Virus record (IMG/VR): IMGVR_UViG_3300022825_000010 | Location: 1-32,314 of that record | Source of the DNA: a virus | Length of the DNA: 32,314 nucleotides | Reading direction: 5' to 3' (one strand) | In this document: positions 14,101-21,047 of the stretch, piece by piece | Layout: every line of letters starts with the position of its first letter | Position numbering within the stretch: the stretch's first letter is position 1 | Translations under genes and position numbers: made by a program | Notes under the pieces: generated by a model | The model's database searches: none | Told to the model about the DNA's origin: nothing | Seen by the model: the letters and a program-made list of their open reading frames with translations, nothing else

Positions 14101-14283
14101 ATATTAAGCGAGGTGTATTACCATAATGGTCCAAGTGCAGCACCAGAGGTAGGCGTTAGATGTTATAGTGACTCAAATGCAAACACTCCTTTGTCTGCTG
14201 GTTTCTATCAAATAACTGGAACTGAATACATACAAATAAATAATAATAATGGAGAAGTAATAGTTCTTGCTGTATGTCCTTAA
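11191..14283 (+). CDS. Large tail protein with Thr-rich linkers and Cys-rich C-terminal modules
   Basis: 1030 residues. The first 690 or so look like a baseplate/hub protein of Bacteroidetes siphophages: MQLVQLYIEGQRVDMFADES, TKTFTLPASPTNNKLFKHYY, a central region with LPEMKIIDFLTGLFKMFNLT and then FEKIKLEYEG. A linker with TAD repeats of seven residues (TADTDLLTADTTIVTADKT) leads to a C-terminal 330 residues of different style: four Thr/Ser tracts separate two homologous five-Cys modules and two further Cys-containing domains. All four Thr codons are mixed in the tracts, so the poly-Thr character is selected in protein rather than caused by simple DNA slippage. The exposed tip may bind the host surface or carry glycans. 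The 3' end overlaps the glycosyltransferase gene by 10 bases. Confidence 0.75.
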   Translation: MQLVQLYIEGQRVDMFADESVEITQTIQNIKDISKVFTDFTKTFTLPASPTNNKLFKHYYNYNIFGGFDARTKKTSNIDLNSKTFRDGKVKLEGVDLKDGQVYAYRITFFGSTINLKDVLAEDNLSSLDWLSNFNLDYDAAAVRGALETGTTIAVDGINYKIIAPLITHTERLYYNSVTSEVGSGNLYGEASVMQGVPYTELKYALPIKAIIKAIENSTYGITFSTDFFNENNKAYNDLYMWMHRKKGEVFDSTEFTHQVNGWTENLDEMEEVAMYPDRILVFNSAQGVNYNLVVNSNTADPYTVIIKKEGLVFRQFTDDNGFSSNISGILTNSSTGYTVFVQTKNAINIQVTWNITSINYPESFSYVSPTQAISLTRSFIITQQLPEMKIIDFLTGLFKMFNLTVYAENGIINVKTLDSYYETDVTRDITKYIDVNTHTVDAALPFEKIKLEYEGLGTKLAVNHQQTFNQGWGTDQYNGGGRYDAGGDTYEVTLPFEHLKYERLYDSDNTTLTVIQVGWFVDDNNDSYFGKPLLFYPIRIETNLGNSIRFLNDSTSSFTDLTDFFIPSNSVSLDYTISKENINFNAELNEYTNSGLFTDTLFKSYYETYITDVFKSGLRLSKFKAFFDLKFLLNYKLSDTLQILDRVYKINSITTNLQSGESSLELLNVIKNAVAVADICTADTDLLTADTTIVTADKTCGNTTTTTTSTSTTTTTSTTTIPPITTTTTSTTTTTTCPPNGTPTGDTFCSGNDLYKVYHNGNCGTYSTLFESNSPSCVTTTTTSTTCLANGTLISTYCDGNDLRGTYANGSCGTYDALIESNSASCVTTSTTTTTSTTLAPQTYNYYFLKKCSEAIDRVARTTATLFDSQDSQAADAVSIFGTCYFVNNTATKNQYDTNAGDENSIDISGYTIVTGCNTCQGITTTTTTIAPPTTTTTSTSTTTTTTTAAPTAYDSTQNVSFDNKCAPAILSEVYYHNGPSAAPEVGVRCYSDSNANTPLSAGFYQITGTEYIQINNNNGEVIVLAVCP
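13300..13401 (+). repeat. Thr-rich coding tract 1
   Basis: 34 codons that are nearly all Thr with Ser, Ile and Pro interruptions (TTTTTTSTSTTTTTSTTTIP and similar). ACA, ACT, ACC and ACG are all used. Shorter tracts follow at 13528-13551 and 13675-13707. Confidence 0.9.
13402..13671 (+). repeat. Two homologous 40-residue Cys modules
   Basis: Module 1 (13402-13524) and module 2 (13552-13671) share C-x-x-NGT, (F/Y)C-x-GNDL, Y-x-NG-x-CGTY and L-x-ESNS-x-SC. Each has four or five cysteines at matching places. They are separated by Thr tract 2. Internal duplication within the tail gene explains them. Confidence 0.85.
13963..14037 (+). repeat. Thr-rich coding tract 4
   Basis: 25 codons of Thr with Ser, Ala, Ile and Pro interruptions (TTTTTTIAPPTTTTTSTSTT and onward). 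The tract joins the third and last Cys-containing domains of the tail protein. Confidence 0.9.
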
Positions 14284-15206
14284 TATATCTAAGCACACAG
14301 CCAGCCATTAAGAAGTACACTTGGGAAGTGGAGGTTTACCTATCTAATTTTTTAGAAAATAAGGTAGACCTTTCTTGTGTGCATATTGTATTGGGTTATG
14401 GAGACTCTAAAATATCAAATGATTGGGTTAATTTAAAAAACAAATTTAAAGATTCTAACTTTTATTTCTATCCAGACACTAGGGTAAATAATAATTACCA
14501 GCCATCCATACAAGCACACATATTAGAAAAGCATTGGAAAAGTAATAAGTGGTTAGAAAAAGAAAATGTATTTTTTCACGATTCAGATTTCATATTTACT
14601 AAACCTTTTGATTTTAAGCCTTTTTTAAATGATGACATTTGGTATTTATCTGACACTATTAGCTATATAGGTGCTGAGTACATAAAAGGTAAGGGAGAAG
14701 AAGTGCTAGATTTTATGTGTAACCTAGCTAACATAGACAAAGACCTAGTAATAGGCAACGAAAAAGGAAGCGGTGGGGCTCAAAAATTAATTAAAAATGT
14801 ACCAACAGAATACTGGGCAGATGTTTTTGATTTACAAATGAAGTTTTTTAATGAAACACATAAGGTATCTACTAAAATAAAGAAAGAAAAAGGTAAAACA
14901 TACCACGAATTACAGCACTGGACTGCTTCAATGTGGGCTGAATTGTGGACAGCTTGGAAGTATGGCTTTAAAACAGAAGTACCAAAAGAGTTTGATTTCT
15001 TATTTTATACAAACCACATAAAGGACTGGGATAGATTGTCTTTTTATCACAATGCTGGAGTAGTAAATACAAATGATGGTATGTTTTTTAAAGGTATGTA
15101 TTCTGAAAATCTACCATACAATAAAGAGTTAGATATAAGAACTGATTTATCTGGTTTTAATTATTATAAACTTGTTCAAAAGGTTGGAGAAACTACTTGT
15201 TTATGA
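14274..15206 (+). CDS. Glycosyltransferase-like protein, GT-A type with DxD
   Basis: 310 residues. VFFHDSDFIFTKPF holds a D103-S-D105 motif in the place expected for the metal-binding DxD of GT-A fold transferases, preceded by the helix QAHILEKHWKSNKWLEKEN. Later, ELQHWTASMWAELWTAWKYG and FDFLFYTNHI, then FYHNAG, resemble the acceptor side of such enzymes. No membrane segment or signal is present, so it would act in the cytoplasm where tails assemble. It overlaps the Thr-rich tail gene by 10 bases and the next glycosyltransferase-like gene by four. The sugar and acceptor are unknown; the neighbouring Thr tracts are an obvious candidate acceptor. Confidence 0.6.
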   Translation: MSLIYLSTQPAIKKYTWEVEVYLSNFLENKVDLSCVHIVLGYGDSKISNDWVNLKNKFKDSNFYFYPDTRVNNNYQPSIQAHILEKHWKSNKWLEKENVFFHDSDFIFTKPFDFKPFLNDDIWYLSDTISYIGAEYIKGKGEEVLDFMCNLANIDKDLVIGNEKGSGGAQKLIKNVPTEYWADVFDLQMKFFNETHKVSTKIKKEKGKTYHELQHWTASMWAELWTAWKYGFKTEVPKEFDFLFYTNHIKDWDRLSFYHNAGVVNTNDGMFFKGMYSENLPYNKELDIRTDLSGFNYYKLVQKVGETTCL

Positions 15207-15790
15207 AGCACATAATAACACAACCTGGACTTGGGGATATGATAATTTCTATAATTTGGTGGCAAAAACACAATCCAGATTTAAAGGTTTATACAAGGGA
15301 GGCTTTATATAGACCAGAATTATTTGACATAATGGGGGTAGATATTTCAGTAAGTGAGGATGTAGATTTTAATCACGTAGGACATCACTTCCCTTTTGAT
15401 ATAAAAAAAATAAAGCAAACAAAAGAACCGCCTATAATAAAAGGAGATTACTATACATATCAATTTAATGGAAGTAGTGAGTTTCCACAAGCTAAAAACA
15501 TAAAGATATTTAATGACCAAGAAAAAGAAAAAGTAAAGAAAAAATATAAAGGTAAATTAATAAGTGTAGAAGATAAAACAATGAGCCTAAAAACAATAAG
15601 AAACATTATGCAAAACTCTAAAGGACATTTTGGTATTGATAGTGGTATGGCTTGGTTTGCTGTTTTATGTGGAGTTAAAAATATAGATGTTTGGTATAAT
15701 GGTTATTCAAATGATTTTGATACTAACTGGCTTTTAACCTTTGCCTATAATAATGCGAATATAAAATTTTATAGAAATGATAGTAATTAA
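15203..15790 (+). CDS. GT9/heptosyltransferase-like protein, short
   Basis: 195 residues from ATG 15203, which overlaps the previous stop as ATGA; I prefer this over the TTG at 15197. The N-terminus IITQPGLGDMIISIIWWQKH matches the G-x-GD loop that opens GT9 (GT-B fold) enzymes. Near residues 143-160, HFGIDSGMAWFAVLCGVKNI matches the GxDSGxxHxA nucleotide-sugar-binding motif, with Trp in place of His. It is much shorter than the usual 320-350 residues, with a reduced middle. It may act with the GT-A-like protein upstream or be a degenerate partner. Confidence 0.6.
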   Translation: MKHIITQPGLGDMIISIIWWQKHNPDLKVYTREALYRPELFDIMGVDISVSEDVDFNHVGHHFPFDIKKIKQTKEPPIIKGDYYTYQFNGSSEFPQAKNIKIFNDQEKEKVKKKYKGKLISVEDKTMSLKTIRNIMQNSKGHFGIDSGMAWFAVLCGVKNIDVWYNGYSNDFDTNWLLTFAYNNANIKFYRNDSN

Positions 15791-15932
15791 ACTTTTAAAC
15801 CTAGATGACTTTTATGGTGTAAGTGAAACTATAGAAATTGCTAAAGGTAAATACAAATTATCTGAAAATTTAAAAGAAGGAATCAAACAAATTAAAAGAC
15901 TAAGATATGCAAAAGGAAGTTATAATAATTGA
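15777..15932 (+). CDS. Small hypothetical protein between glycosyltransferase and tape measure
   Basis: 51 residues (MIVIKLLNLDDFYGVSETIE, then a basic helical end KQIKRLRYAKGSYNN). It overlaps the upstream gene by 14 bases and the tape measure gene by 26, which is the tight packing seen elsewhere in this genome. No family is recognised. Confidence 0.45.
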   Translation: MIVIKLLNLDDFYGVSETIEIAKGKYKLSENLKEGIKQIKRLRYAKGSYNN

Positions 15933-17664
15933 TGTAAAAACCGAAGCTGGTAGGGCGGAACTTCAAAAGCTACAATCTGGTGTTAAAGGTGTAAAAGAAG
16001 AAACAAAAGAAGCCTCTGGAGAAATGGTTTCATTTGGTGGCACTACAGATAAATTAACTGGCGGTGCAATAAGTAAATTCACAGCTTTAAAATCTACATT
16101 AGTAGGTACCGTTAGACAGTTAGGGCTTGTTAGATTAGCTGTTATAGGTACTGGTATAGGTTTGTTGGTTTTAGCTGTAGCTTCTTTAAAAGCAGCCTTT
16201 ACGTCTAGTGAGGAGGGGCAAAATAAGTTTACTAAAATAATGGGCGTTATAGGTGCTATTACTGGCAACCTTATTACATTGCTTTCTGATTTAGGAATGA
16301 AACTAATTTCAGTATTTGAAAACCCTAAACAAGCCTTAAAAGACTTTGGAAACTTAATCAAAGAAAACATAGTAAACAGATTTGAGGGTCTAATAGAATT
16401 GATACCACAATTAGGTAAGGCTATTAATTTACTTTTTAGAGGTCAATTTTCTGAGGCTGGTAAGGTAGCTGTAAACGCTGTAGGTAAAGTTGCTTTAGGT
16501 GTTGAAGATGTTACTGGTAAAATTATTGCTGCTACACAAGCCGTAAAAGGTTTTATAGATGAAAACATTAGAGAGGCAAATATAGCTGCTAGTATTGCAG
16601 ACAAAAGAGCCAAAGCAGATAAAGGAGAAAGAGACTTATTAATACAAAGAGCAGAGGCAAATAGAAGGATAGCAGAACTTAGAGAAAAGGCTGCTGATAA
16701 ATTAGCGGTTGGTGTAGAAGAAAGAATAAAAGCACTTATAGAAGCTGGTAAGATAGAAGAGGGAATAACATTAAAAGAAATAGCAAATTCTAAACTAAGA
16801 CTACAAGCCAAAATAGCTGAAAACGCCTTAGCTAATTCTACTAAAGAAGATTTACTAGAAGAAGCACAATTAAGAGCAACCTTAATAGACTTAGAAACTG
16901 CTAGACTTACTAAACAAAAAAGCATTACAGCAGAAGTAACTGGAGCGAGAAGGGAAGCATTAGCAGAACAAAAAGCCTTAGAAGCAGAAGCAGCAGAAAT
17001 AGAAAAAGTAAAAGAAGAAACTAGGACATCTAAAATAGCAGCAGAAAAAGAGTTAAAAATAAAAGTAGCTAAAGAAGAATTAGATGCTGCAACTATATTA
17101 GCAAATGAACTAGCAGCCTTAGAACTTAAAAAAGTACAAGACAAAGAAAATGCATTAAATGCTATTATAGGATTAGTTGGTCAAGAAACGGCACTTGGTA
17201 AAGCTGCTTTTTTAGCTAAACAAATTATGAATATTCAAGAAACAATAGCAGAGGCTAAAAAGACTATTGTTTTTAGTTCGCTGGCTTCGGCTAGAACTTC
17301 TGTAGCTACTGCAGAAGGTGTTGCTCAAACGGCTAAGGTTGGTTTCCCTCAAAACATACCTTTATTGATAGGATATGCAGCACAAGCAATAGGAATAATA
17401 GGAAGTGTAAAATCTGCTATAAGTTCCGCTAAAAGTGTTGCAAGTGGCTTAGGTGGTAGTGGAAGGGTTGCTAGTATTCAAGCGCCAAGCACACCAGCAG
17501 CTACAGCACCATCTTTTAATATAGTAGGTCAAAGCGGTACAAATCAATTAGCAGAGTCTATAGGCTCACAAGAGAAGAAGCCATTAAAGGCTTATGTAGT
17601 ATCGGCAGACGTTACCACAGCACAAGCAATGGAAAGAAACATTATAGCAAGTGCTTCAATTTAA
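15907..17664 (+). CDS. Tail tape measure protein
   Basis: 585 residues, mostly long alpha-helix. It starts with a short beta segment (KEVIIIDVKTEAGRAELQKL), then hydrophobic helices near residues 73-95 (LVRLAVIGTGIGLLVLAVAS) and 112-130, a long Ala/Glu/Lys coiled-coil region (about 225-420), further hydrophobic helices near 480-500 and a Gly/Ser/Ala-rich end. This composition is typical of tape measure proteins, which set tail length and take part in DNA passage. At roughly 0.15 nm per residue the tail would be about 85-90 nm, indicating a siphovirus-like virion. Tape measure proteins of many phages exceed 700 residues, so this one is small. Confidence 0.8.
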   Translation: MQKEVIIIDVKTEAGRAELQKLQSGVKGVKEETKEASGEMVSFGGTTDKLTGGAISKFTALKSTLVGTVRQLGLVRLAVIGTGIGLLVLAVASLKAAFTSSEEGQNKFTKIMGVIGAITGNLITLLSDLGMKLISVFENPKQALKDFGNLIKENIVNRFEGLIELIPQLGKAINLLFRGQFSEAGKVAVNAVGKVALGVEDVTGKIIAATQAVKGFIDENIREANIAASIADKRAKADKGERDLLIQRAEANRRIAELREKAADKLAVGVEERIKALIEAGKIEEGITLKEIANSKLRLQAKIAENALANSTKEDLLEEAQLRATLIDLETARLTKQKSITAEVTGARREALAEQKALEAEAAEIEKVKEETRTSKIAAEKELKIKVAKEELDAATILANELAALELKKVQDKENALNAIIGLVGQETALGKAAFLAKQIMNIQETIAEAKKTIVFSSLASARTSVATAEGVAQTAKVGFPQNIPLLIGYAAQAIGIIGSVKSAISSAKSVASGLGGSGRVASIQAPSTPAATAPSFNIVGQSGTNQLAESIGSQEKKPLKAYVVSADVTTAQAMERNIIASASI

Positions 17665-17681
17665 ACAAAAAGTATAATTAA

Positions 17682-17696
17682 TTGTTTTTATAAAAA
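17682..17696. promoter_or_regulatory. Repeated 15-mer upstream of the head module
   Basis: TTGTTTTTATAAAAA lies just before the protease gene and recurs exactly at 20698-20712 before another structural gene. It contains the palindrome TTTTTATAAAAA. A late promoter or regulator site is possible. Confidence 0.4.
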
Positions 17697-17703
17697 CTAT
17701 AAA

Positions 17704-18285
17704 ATGAATATTATAGAATTAATACTAGACGAAAACGAAGAACTTAATGGAATAGAAGCTATTTCTGTAGTTGAAAACCCAGCCATAGAAGAAAACTTTA
17801 TATTCTTAAAAGCAGAAGAAGTTAAGTTAGCAGAGGTAGATAAAGAGAAGCGTATTTTAATGGGAGCGGCTTTAATACCTAACAAACCTATTTACAGAAA
17901 AAACGATAAAGAAGAATTTTACATTTTCTTTTCAAAAGAAACAGTAGTACAAGCATCGCAATTATACTTAAAAGGAGGTAAACAAGGTAACGCTACACTT
18001 GAACATCAAAAGGACATTAAAGGAATGACTGTAGTGGAGTCTTGGCTAGTAGAAGATGAAGTACACGACAAATCAAGAAAGTACGGTTTAAATATGCCAC
18101 TAGGAACTTGGATGGTATCTATGAAGGTAGATAATGACGAGATTTGGAACGATTATGTTAAAACTGGAAAGGTTAAAGGCTTTTCAATAGAAGGATATTT
18201 TGCTGACAAAGTAGCAATGCCAAAAGAAAAACTTTCTGCAGATGACAAACTTGTAAAAAATATAATAGAAATTTTAAATGCTTAA
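17704..18285 (+). CDS. XkdF-like prohead protease
   Basis: 193 residues. RILMGAALIPNKPIYRKNDK, EFYIFFSKETV, NATLEHQKDI, VVESWLVEDE, MPLGTWMVSMKVDNDEIWND and VKGFSIEGYF follow the XkdF-type phage serine protease family in order. H101 (LEH) and S161 (GFSIEG) are the probable catalytic pair. The enzyme would cleave scaffold and possibly capsid N-termini during prohead maturation. It is followed by a scaffold-like gene and the major capsid gene, as expected. Confidence 0.8.
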   Translation: MNIIELILDENEELNGIEAISVVENPAIEENFIFLKAEEVKLAEVDKEKRILMGAALIPNKPIYRKNDKEEFYIFFSKETVVQASQLYLKGGKQGNATLEHQKDIKGMTVVESWLVEDEVHDKSRKYGLNMPLGTWMVSMKVDNDEIWNDYVKTGKVKGFSIEGYFADKVAMPKEKLSADDKLVKNIIEILNA

Positions 18286-18487
18286 TCTAATTAAAAAAAT
18301 TATGGGTAATAAAAACAACAGCCCCAAAGGGGGAAAAAGAGGGTGCTTATGTGATGACAATACATATAGTGCTAAGTGCTGTGAAGGCGAATTATTAAAT
18401 CAAGGCATAGGTTCTTTGCAAGGTGGTCAAGTTGGTTCTGTCACAAACACCAATACACCTAGAACCATAATCAATAGCAGAGGCTAG
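18278..18487 (+). CDS. Small Cys-rich conserved phage protein
   Basis: 69 residues, overlapping the protease gene by eight bases; ATG 18302 (MGNKNNSPKGGKRG) is an alternative start. The core RGCLCDDNTYSAKCCEGELL followed by NQGIGSL is a pattern I recognise from head regions of Bacteroidetes phages and marine phages. Four cysteines (CxC and CC) suggest a metal site or disulfides. Its place between protease and scaffold suggests a virion or assembly role that is not established. Confidence 0.65.
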   Translation: MLNLIKKIMGNKNNSPKGGKRGCLCDDNTYSAKCCEGELLNQGIGSLQGGQVGSVTNTNTPRTIINSRG

Positions 18488-18558
18488 AAAATATTTCTTG
18501 TTTTTTTACAAAAACATAACAAAGGAATTTAATAATTGTTTTAATATAAATAAATCTT

Positions 18559-19107
18559 ATGAGTGCAACCAAACAAATTAACAAGATTAAAACCTTGCTT
18601 GGCTTAGAAGTAAAGCTAGAGCAGATGGCTCTTGACAATGGCACTATTTTAGAAGCAGAATCTTTTGAGGTTGGAATGGAAATTTTTGTCGTAAATGAAG
18701 AGGACAGAATACCATTACCAGCTGGGGATTATATGCTTGAAAGTGGTAAAATGTTAGCAGTAGTAGATGAAGGTGTTATAGCTGAAATCAAAGAACCTAC
18801 AGAAGAAGCCCCAGAGGTAGAAGTAGAGGCTGAAGCTGAAACAGCTACACCTAAAAAGGTAGTAGAGTCTATTAGTAAGGAAATGTTTTTTGCTGAAATT
18901 GAAAAGCTAAGAAGCGAAATTACCCAACTAAGGACAGATTTATCTGCTGAGCCTATTGTAGAAGAAGTAAAAGAAGTAGAATTATCTGCAGAGCCTATTA
19001 AGCACAATCCAGAAGGGGTTGTAAATAAGAAGCCTTTACAAGTGTATTCTAAAAACAAATCAAAATCTACGACTGACATCGTATTTAGTAAATTATTTAA
19101 CAAGTAA
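18559..19107 (+). CDS. Capsid assembly scaffold-like protein
   Basis: 182 residues, just upstream of the major capsid gene. Residues 1-75 look beta-rich with an ASP-like barrel (VKLEQMALDNGTILEAESFE, MLESGKMLAVVDEGVIAEI). A very acidic linker (EEAPEVEVEAEAE) leads to a coiled-coil segment (KEMFFAEIEKLRSEITQLRT) and a basic C-terminus (SKNKSKSTTDIVFSKLFNK). Acidic and coiled-coil middle with basic end is a common scaffold layout; the basic tail would contact the capsid protein. It is a probable substrate of the upstream protease. Confidence 0.6.
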   Translation: MSATKQINKIKTLLGLEVKLEQMALDNGTILEAESFEVGMEIFVVNEEDRIPLPAGDYMLESGKMLAVVDEGVIAEIKEPTEEAPEVEVEAEAETATPKKVVESISKEMFFAEIEKLRSEITQLRTDLSAEPIVEEVKEVELSAEPIKHNPEGVVNKKPLQVYSKNKSKSTTDIVFSKLFNK

Positions 19108-19120
19108 AAATAAATAAAAA

Positions 19121-20056
19121 ATGGCAACAACTACAAGCATTACAACTTCATACGCTGGCGAGGCGGCTGCTGGGTACATCTCTGCAGCTTTACTTTCTGG
19201 TTCTACTATCCAGAACGGTGGTATTGAAGTAAAACCAAACATTAAATTTAAGCAAGTTATTAGAAAGTTATCTACTGATGGACTTCTAAAAAATGCTTCT
19301 TGTGATTTTGACCCGACTTCTACAATTACAACTGTAGAGCGTATTTTACAACCAGAGCAGTTTCAAGTAAATTTACAAGTTTGTAAGTCTGATTTTGAAA
19401 GTGACTGGGATGCAGTATCTATGGGGTACAGTTCTTTTGATTCTTTGCCAGCTACATTTGCTGACTACATCTTAGGACACGTGGCTGCTAAGACTGCTGA
19501 AAAGACTGAAAAGAATATTTGGTCTGGCACAAATGCAACAGCTGGAGAATTTGATGGATTAGTTACCTTAATGACCGCAGACGCTACTGTTGTTGATGTA
19601 GTAGGTACAACGGTAACCGCTGCAAACGTAATTGCAGAACTAGGAAAAGTGGTAGACGATATCCCAGATACTTTATACGGTAAGGAAGATTTATATATCT
19701 ATGTTTCTCAAAACGTAGCTAGAGCCTATGTAAGAGCATTAGGTGGTTTTGCTGCTAGTGGTTTAGGTGCAAATGGAACAAACGCAGAGGGTACTCAATG
19801 GTACAACAACGGTTCACTTTCTTTTGATGGTGTTAAAATCTTTGTAGCAAACGGTTTAACTAGCAACTATATGGTAGCAGCTGAGAAGTCTAACTTGTTT
19901 TTCGGAACTGGCTTACTTGCTGACCATAATGACGTGAGATTGATTGATATGTCTGAAACTGATGGTTCTAAAAATGTAAGAATCGTAATGCGTTTTAGTG
20001 CGGGCGTTCAGTACGGTATTGGTTCTGATATTGTTTTATACACACCAGCAATATAA
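19121..20056 (+). CDS. Major capsid protein
   Basis: 311 residues. It follows the protease and scaffold genes, has its own downstream terminator, and lacks lysine/asparagine excess seen in early proteins, with codon use richer in ACT, GCT and GGT as expected for a highly expressed gene. Segments such as ASCDFDPTSTITTVERILQP, then FQVNLQVCKSDFESDWDAV, AAKTAEKTEKNIWSG and a central KEDLYIYVSQNVARAYVRAL fit HK97-fold capsid proteins of Bacteroidetes phages. The C-terminal beta segment NVRIVMRFSAGVQYGIGSDI also fits. Confidence 0.8.
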   Translation: MATTTSITTSYAGEAAAGYISAALLSGSTIQNGGIEVKPNIKFKQVIRKLSTDGLLKNASCDFDPTSTITTVERILQPEQFQVNLQVCKSDFESDWDAVSMGYSSFDSLPATFADYILGHVAAKTAEKTEKNIWSGTNATAGEFDGLVTLMTADATVVDVVGTTVTAANVIAELGKVVDDIPDTLYGKEDLYIYVSQNVARAYVRALGGFAASGLGANGTNAEGTQWYNNGSLSFDGVKIFVANGLTSNYMVAAEKSNLFFGTGLLADHNDVRLIDMSETDGSKNVRIVMRFSAGVQYGIGSDIVLYTPAI

Positions 20057-20064
20057 ATTTAACT

Positions 20065-20089
20065 AGGGGGTTTAATAGCCCCCTTTTTT
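20065..20089 (+). terminator. Rho-independent terminator after major capsid gene
   Basis: AGGGGG and CCCCCT pair around TTTAATAG and run into six T, nine bases after the capsid stop. It likely allows differential expression of the capsid transcript. Confidence 0.8.
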
Positions 20090-20113
20090 ACTAACTTTTA
20101 AACAGATAAAAAT

Positions 20114-20644
20114 ATGGCTTGTGATGCTACTCTTGGGAGGCTAGAACCTTGCAAAGATTCTGTAGGAGGTTTAAAAAGTATTTACTTCGTAAACTATGCA
20201 GCAACTGCTTTAAGCGGTGCAACTTTAGATACGGATGGAATTGTTACTGCTTTTGGAACTGCCCTTACTTTATACAAATACGACTTAAAAGGAACTAACT
20301 CCTTTGATGAGGCTAACGAAAATTCCAGAGAAAATGGAACTTCTTTTTGGACTCAAACTGGTACAATAGTACTTAAAAAACAAGATGCTGTTACGCAGAA
20401 AGAACTAAGACTTATCTCTTATGGCAGACCTATTATATTTGTAGAGGACTATAATGGTAACTATAGAATTGCTGGTTTTGAAAACGGCTGTGAGGTGGCT
20501 GTTTCTAGTGCTAGTGGTGCTGGTATGGGAGACTTAAATGGTTATAATCTTACATTTACTGGTCAAGAGAAAAACCTAGCTACTTTTGTTTCTAGTGCTA
20601 TTATAAACGACACTACTAATACGGTTGTTGTTGTAGGTACTTAA
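20114..20644 (+). CDS. Probable major tail (tube) protein
   Basis: 176 residues. The N-terminus MACDATLGRLEPCKDSVGGL followed by KSIYFVNY is a pattern found in abundant structural proteins of Bacteroidetes phages. The rest is beta-rich (GTALTLYKYDLKGTNSFDEA, GTIVLKKQDAVTQKELRLIS, GYNLTFTGQEKNLATFV), fitting a tail tube fold with one long loop. It is bracketed by two strong terminators, suggesting a separate strong transcript. It lies in the head module rather than beside the tail genes, so a capsid decoration role cannot be excluded. Confidence 0.5.
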   Translation: MACDATLGRLEPCKDSVGGLKSIYFVNYAATALSGATLDTDGIVTAFGTALTLYKYDLKGTNSFDEANENSRENGTSFWTQTGTIVLKKQDAVTQKELRLISYGRPIIFVEDYNGNYRIAGFENGCEVAVSSASGAGMGDLNGYNLTFTGQEKNLATFVSSAIINDTTNTVVVVGT

Positions 20645-20668
20645 TTACTTTATTTACTTTTTTAAAGA

Positions 20669-20699
20669 GGGGCAAGTTTAACAACTTAGCCCTTTTTTT
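20669..20699 (+). terminator. Rho-independent terminator
   Basis: GGGGC plus AAGTT pair with AACTT and AGCCC around a TAAC loop, with one bulged A, followed by seven T. It lies about 25 bases after the preceding stop. Confidence 0.8.
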
Positions 20700-20712
20700 G
20701 TTTTTATAAAAA
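20698..20712. promoter_or_regulatory. Second copy of 15-mer TTGTTTTTATAAAAA
   Basis: Exact copy of the element at 17682. It starts at the T-tail of the terminator and ends eight bases before the ATG at 20721, so it may act as promoter for the portal operon. Confidence 0.4.
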
Positions 20713-20720
20713 GGTAAAAT

Positions 20721-21047
20721 ATGATTGTTTTAAAACCTATTAGCACTAACCAGACACTAAAGTTTATTCCAAGAGAATACGCTGCTACAAAGGTTATAAT
20801 AACAGATGAAGCTACTAATACAGAGGTAGAAATAAGTGGAACTTTTACTATTGATAAATACTATTTAACAGCCTCTTTAATATTTGATTTAAAAGAAGGT
20901 AGATTCTATAATTTAAGCGTTTTAAACGGAACCGATATAGTCTATAAGGATAAAATCTTTTGCACAACGCAAACAGCTTTAAACTATTCTATTAATAAGG
21001 ATGAGTTTATAAGTAATGTTACTTCTAATGAATACATCATTTTATAA
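20721..21047 (+). CDS. Hypothetical virion-region protein
   Basis: 108 residues with alternating beta segments: LKPISTNQTLKFIPREYAAT, VEISGTFTIDKYYLTASLIF, LKEGRFYNLSVLNGTDIVYK, then DKIFCTTQTALNYSIN. This resembles small proteins often encoded before portal genes in Bacteroidetes phages, whose role is unknown. The portal gene starts on the next base after the stop. Confidence 0.55.
   Translation: MIVLKPISTNQTLKFIPREYAATKVIITDEATNTEVEISGTFTIDKYYLTASLIFDLKEGRFYNLSVLNGTDIVYKDKIFCTTQTALNYSINKDEFISNVTSNEYIIL

Noticed and set aside
15963-17144. Long - strand open frames of 135 and 233 codons under the tape measure gene
   Set aside because: They arise from the regular Ala/Glu/Lys codon pattern of the tape measure; the products are Ala/Ser/Phe-rich with no recognisable domain and no promoter.
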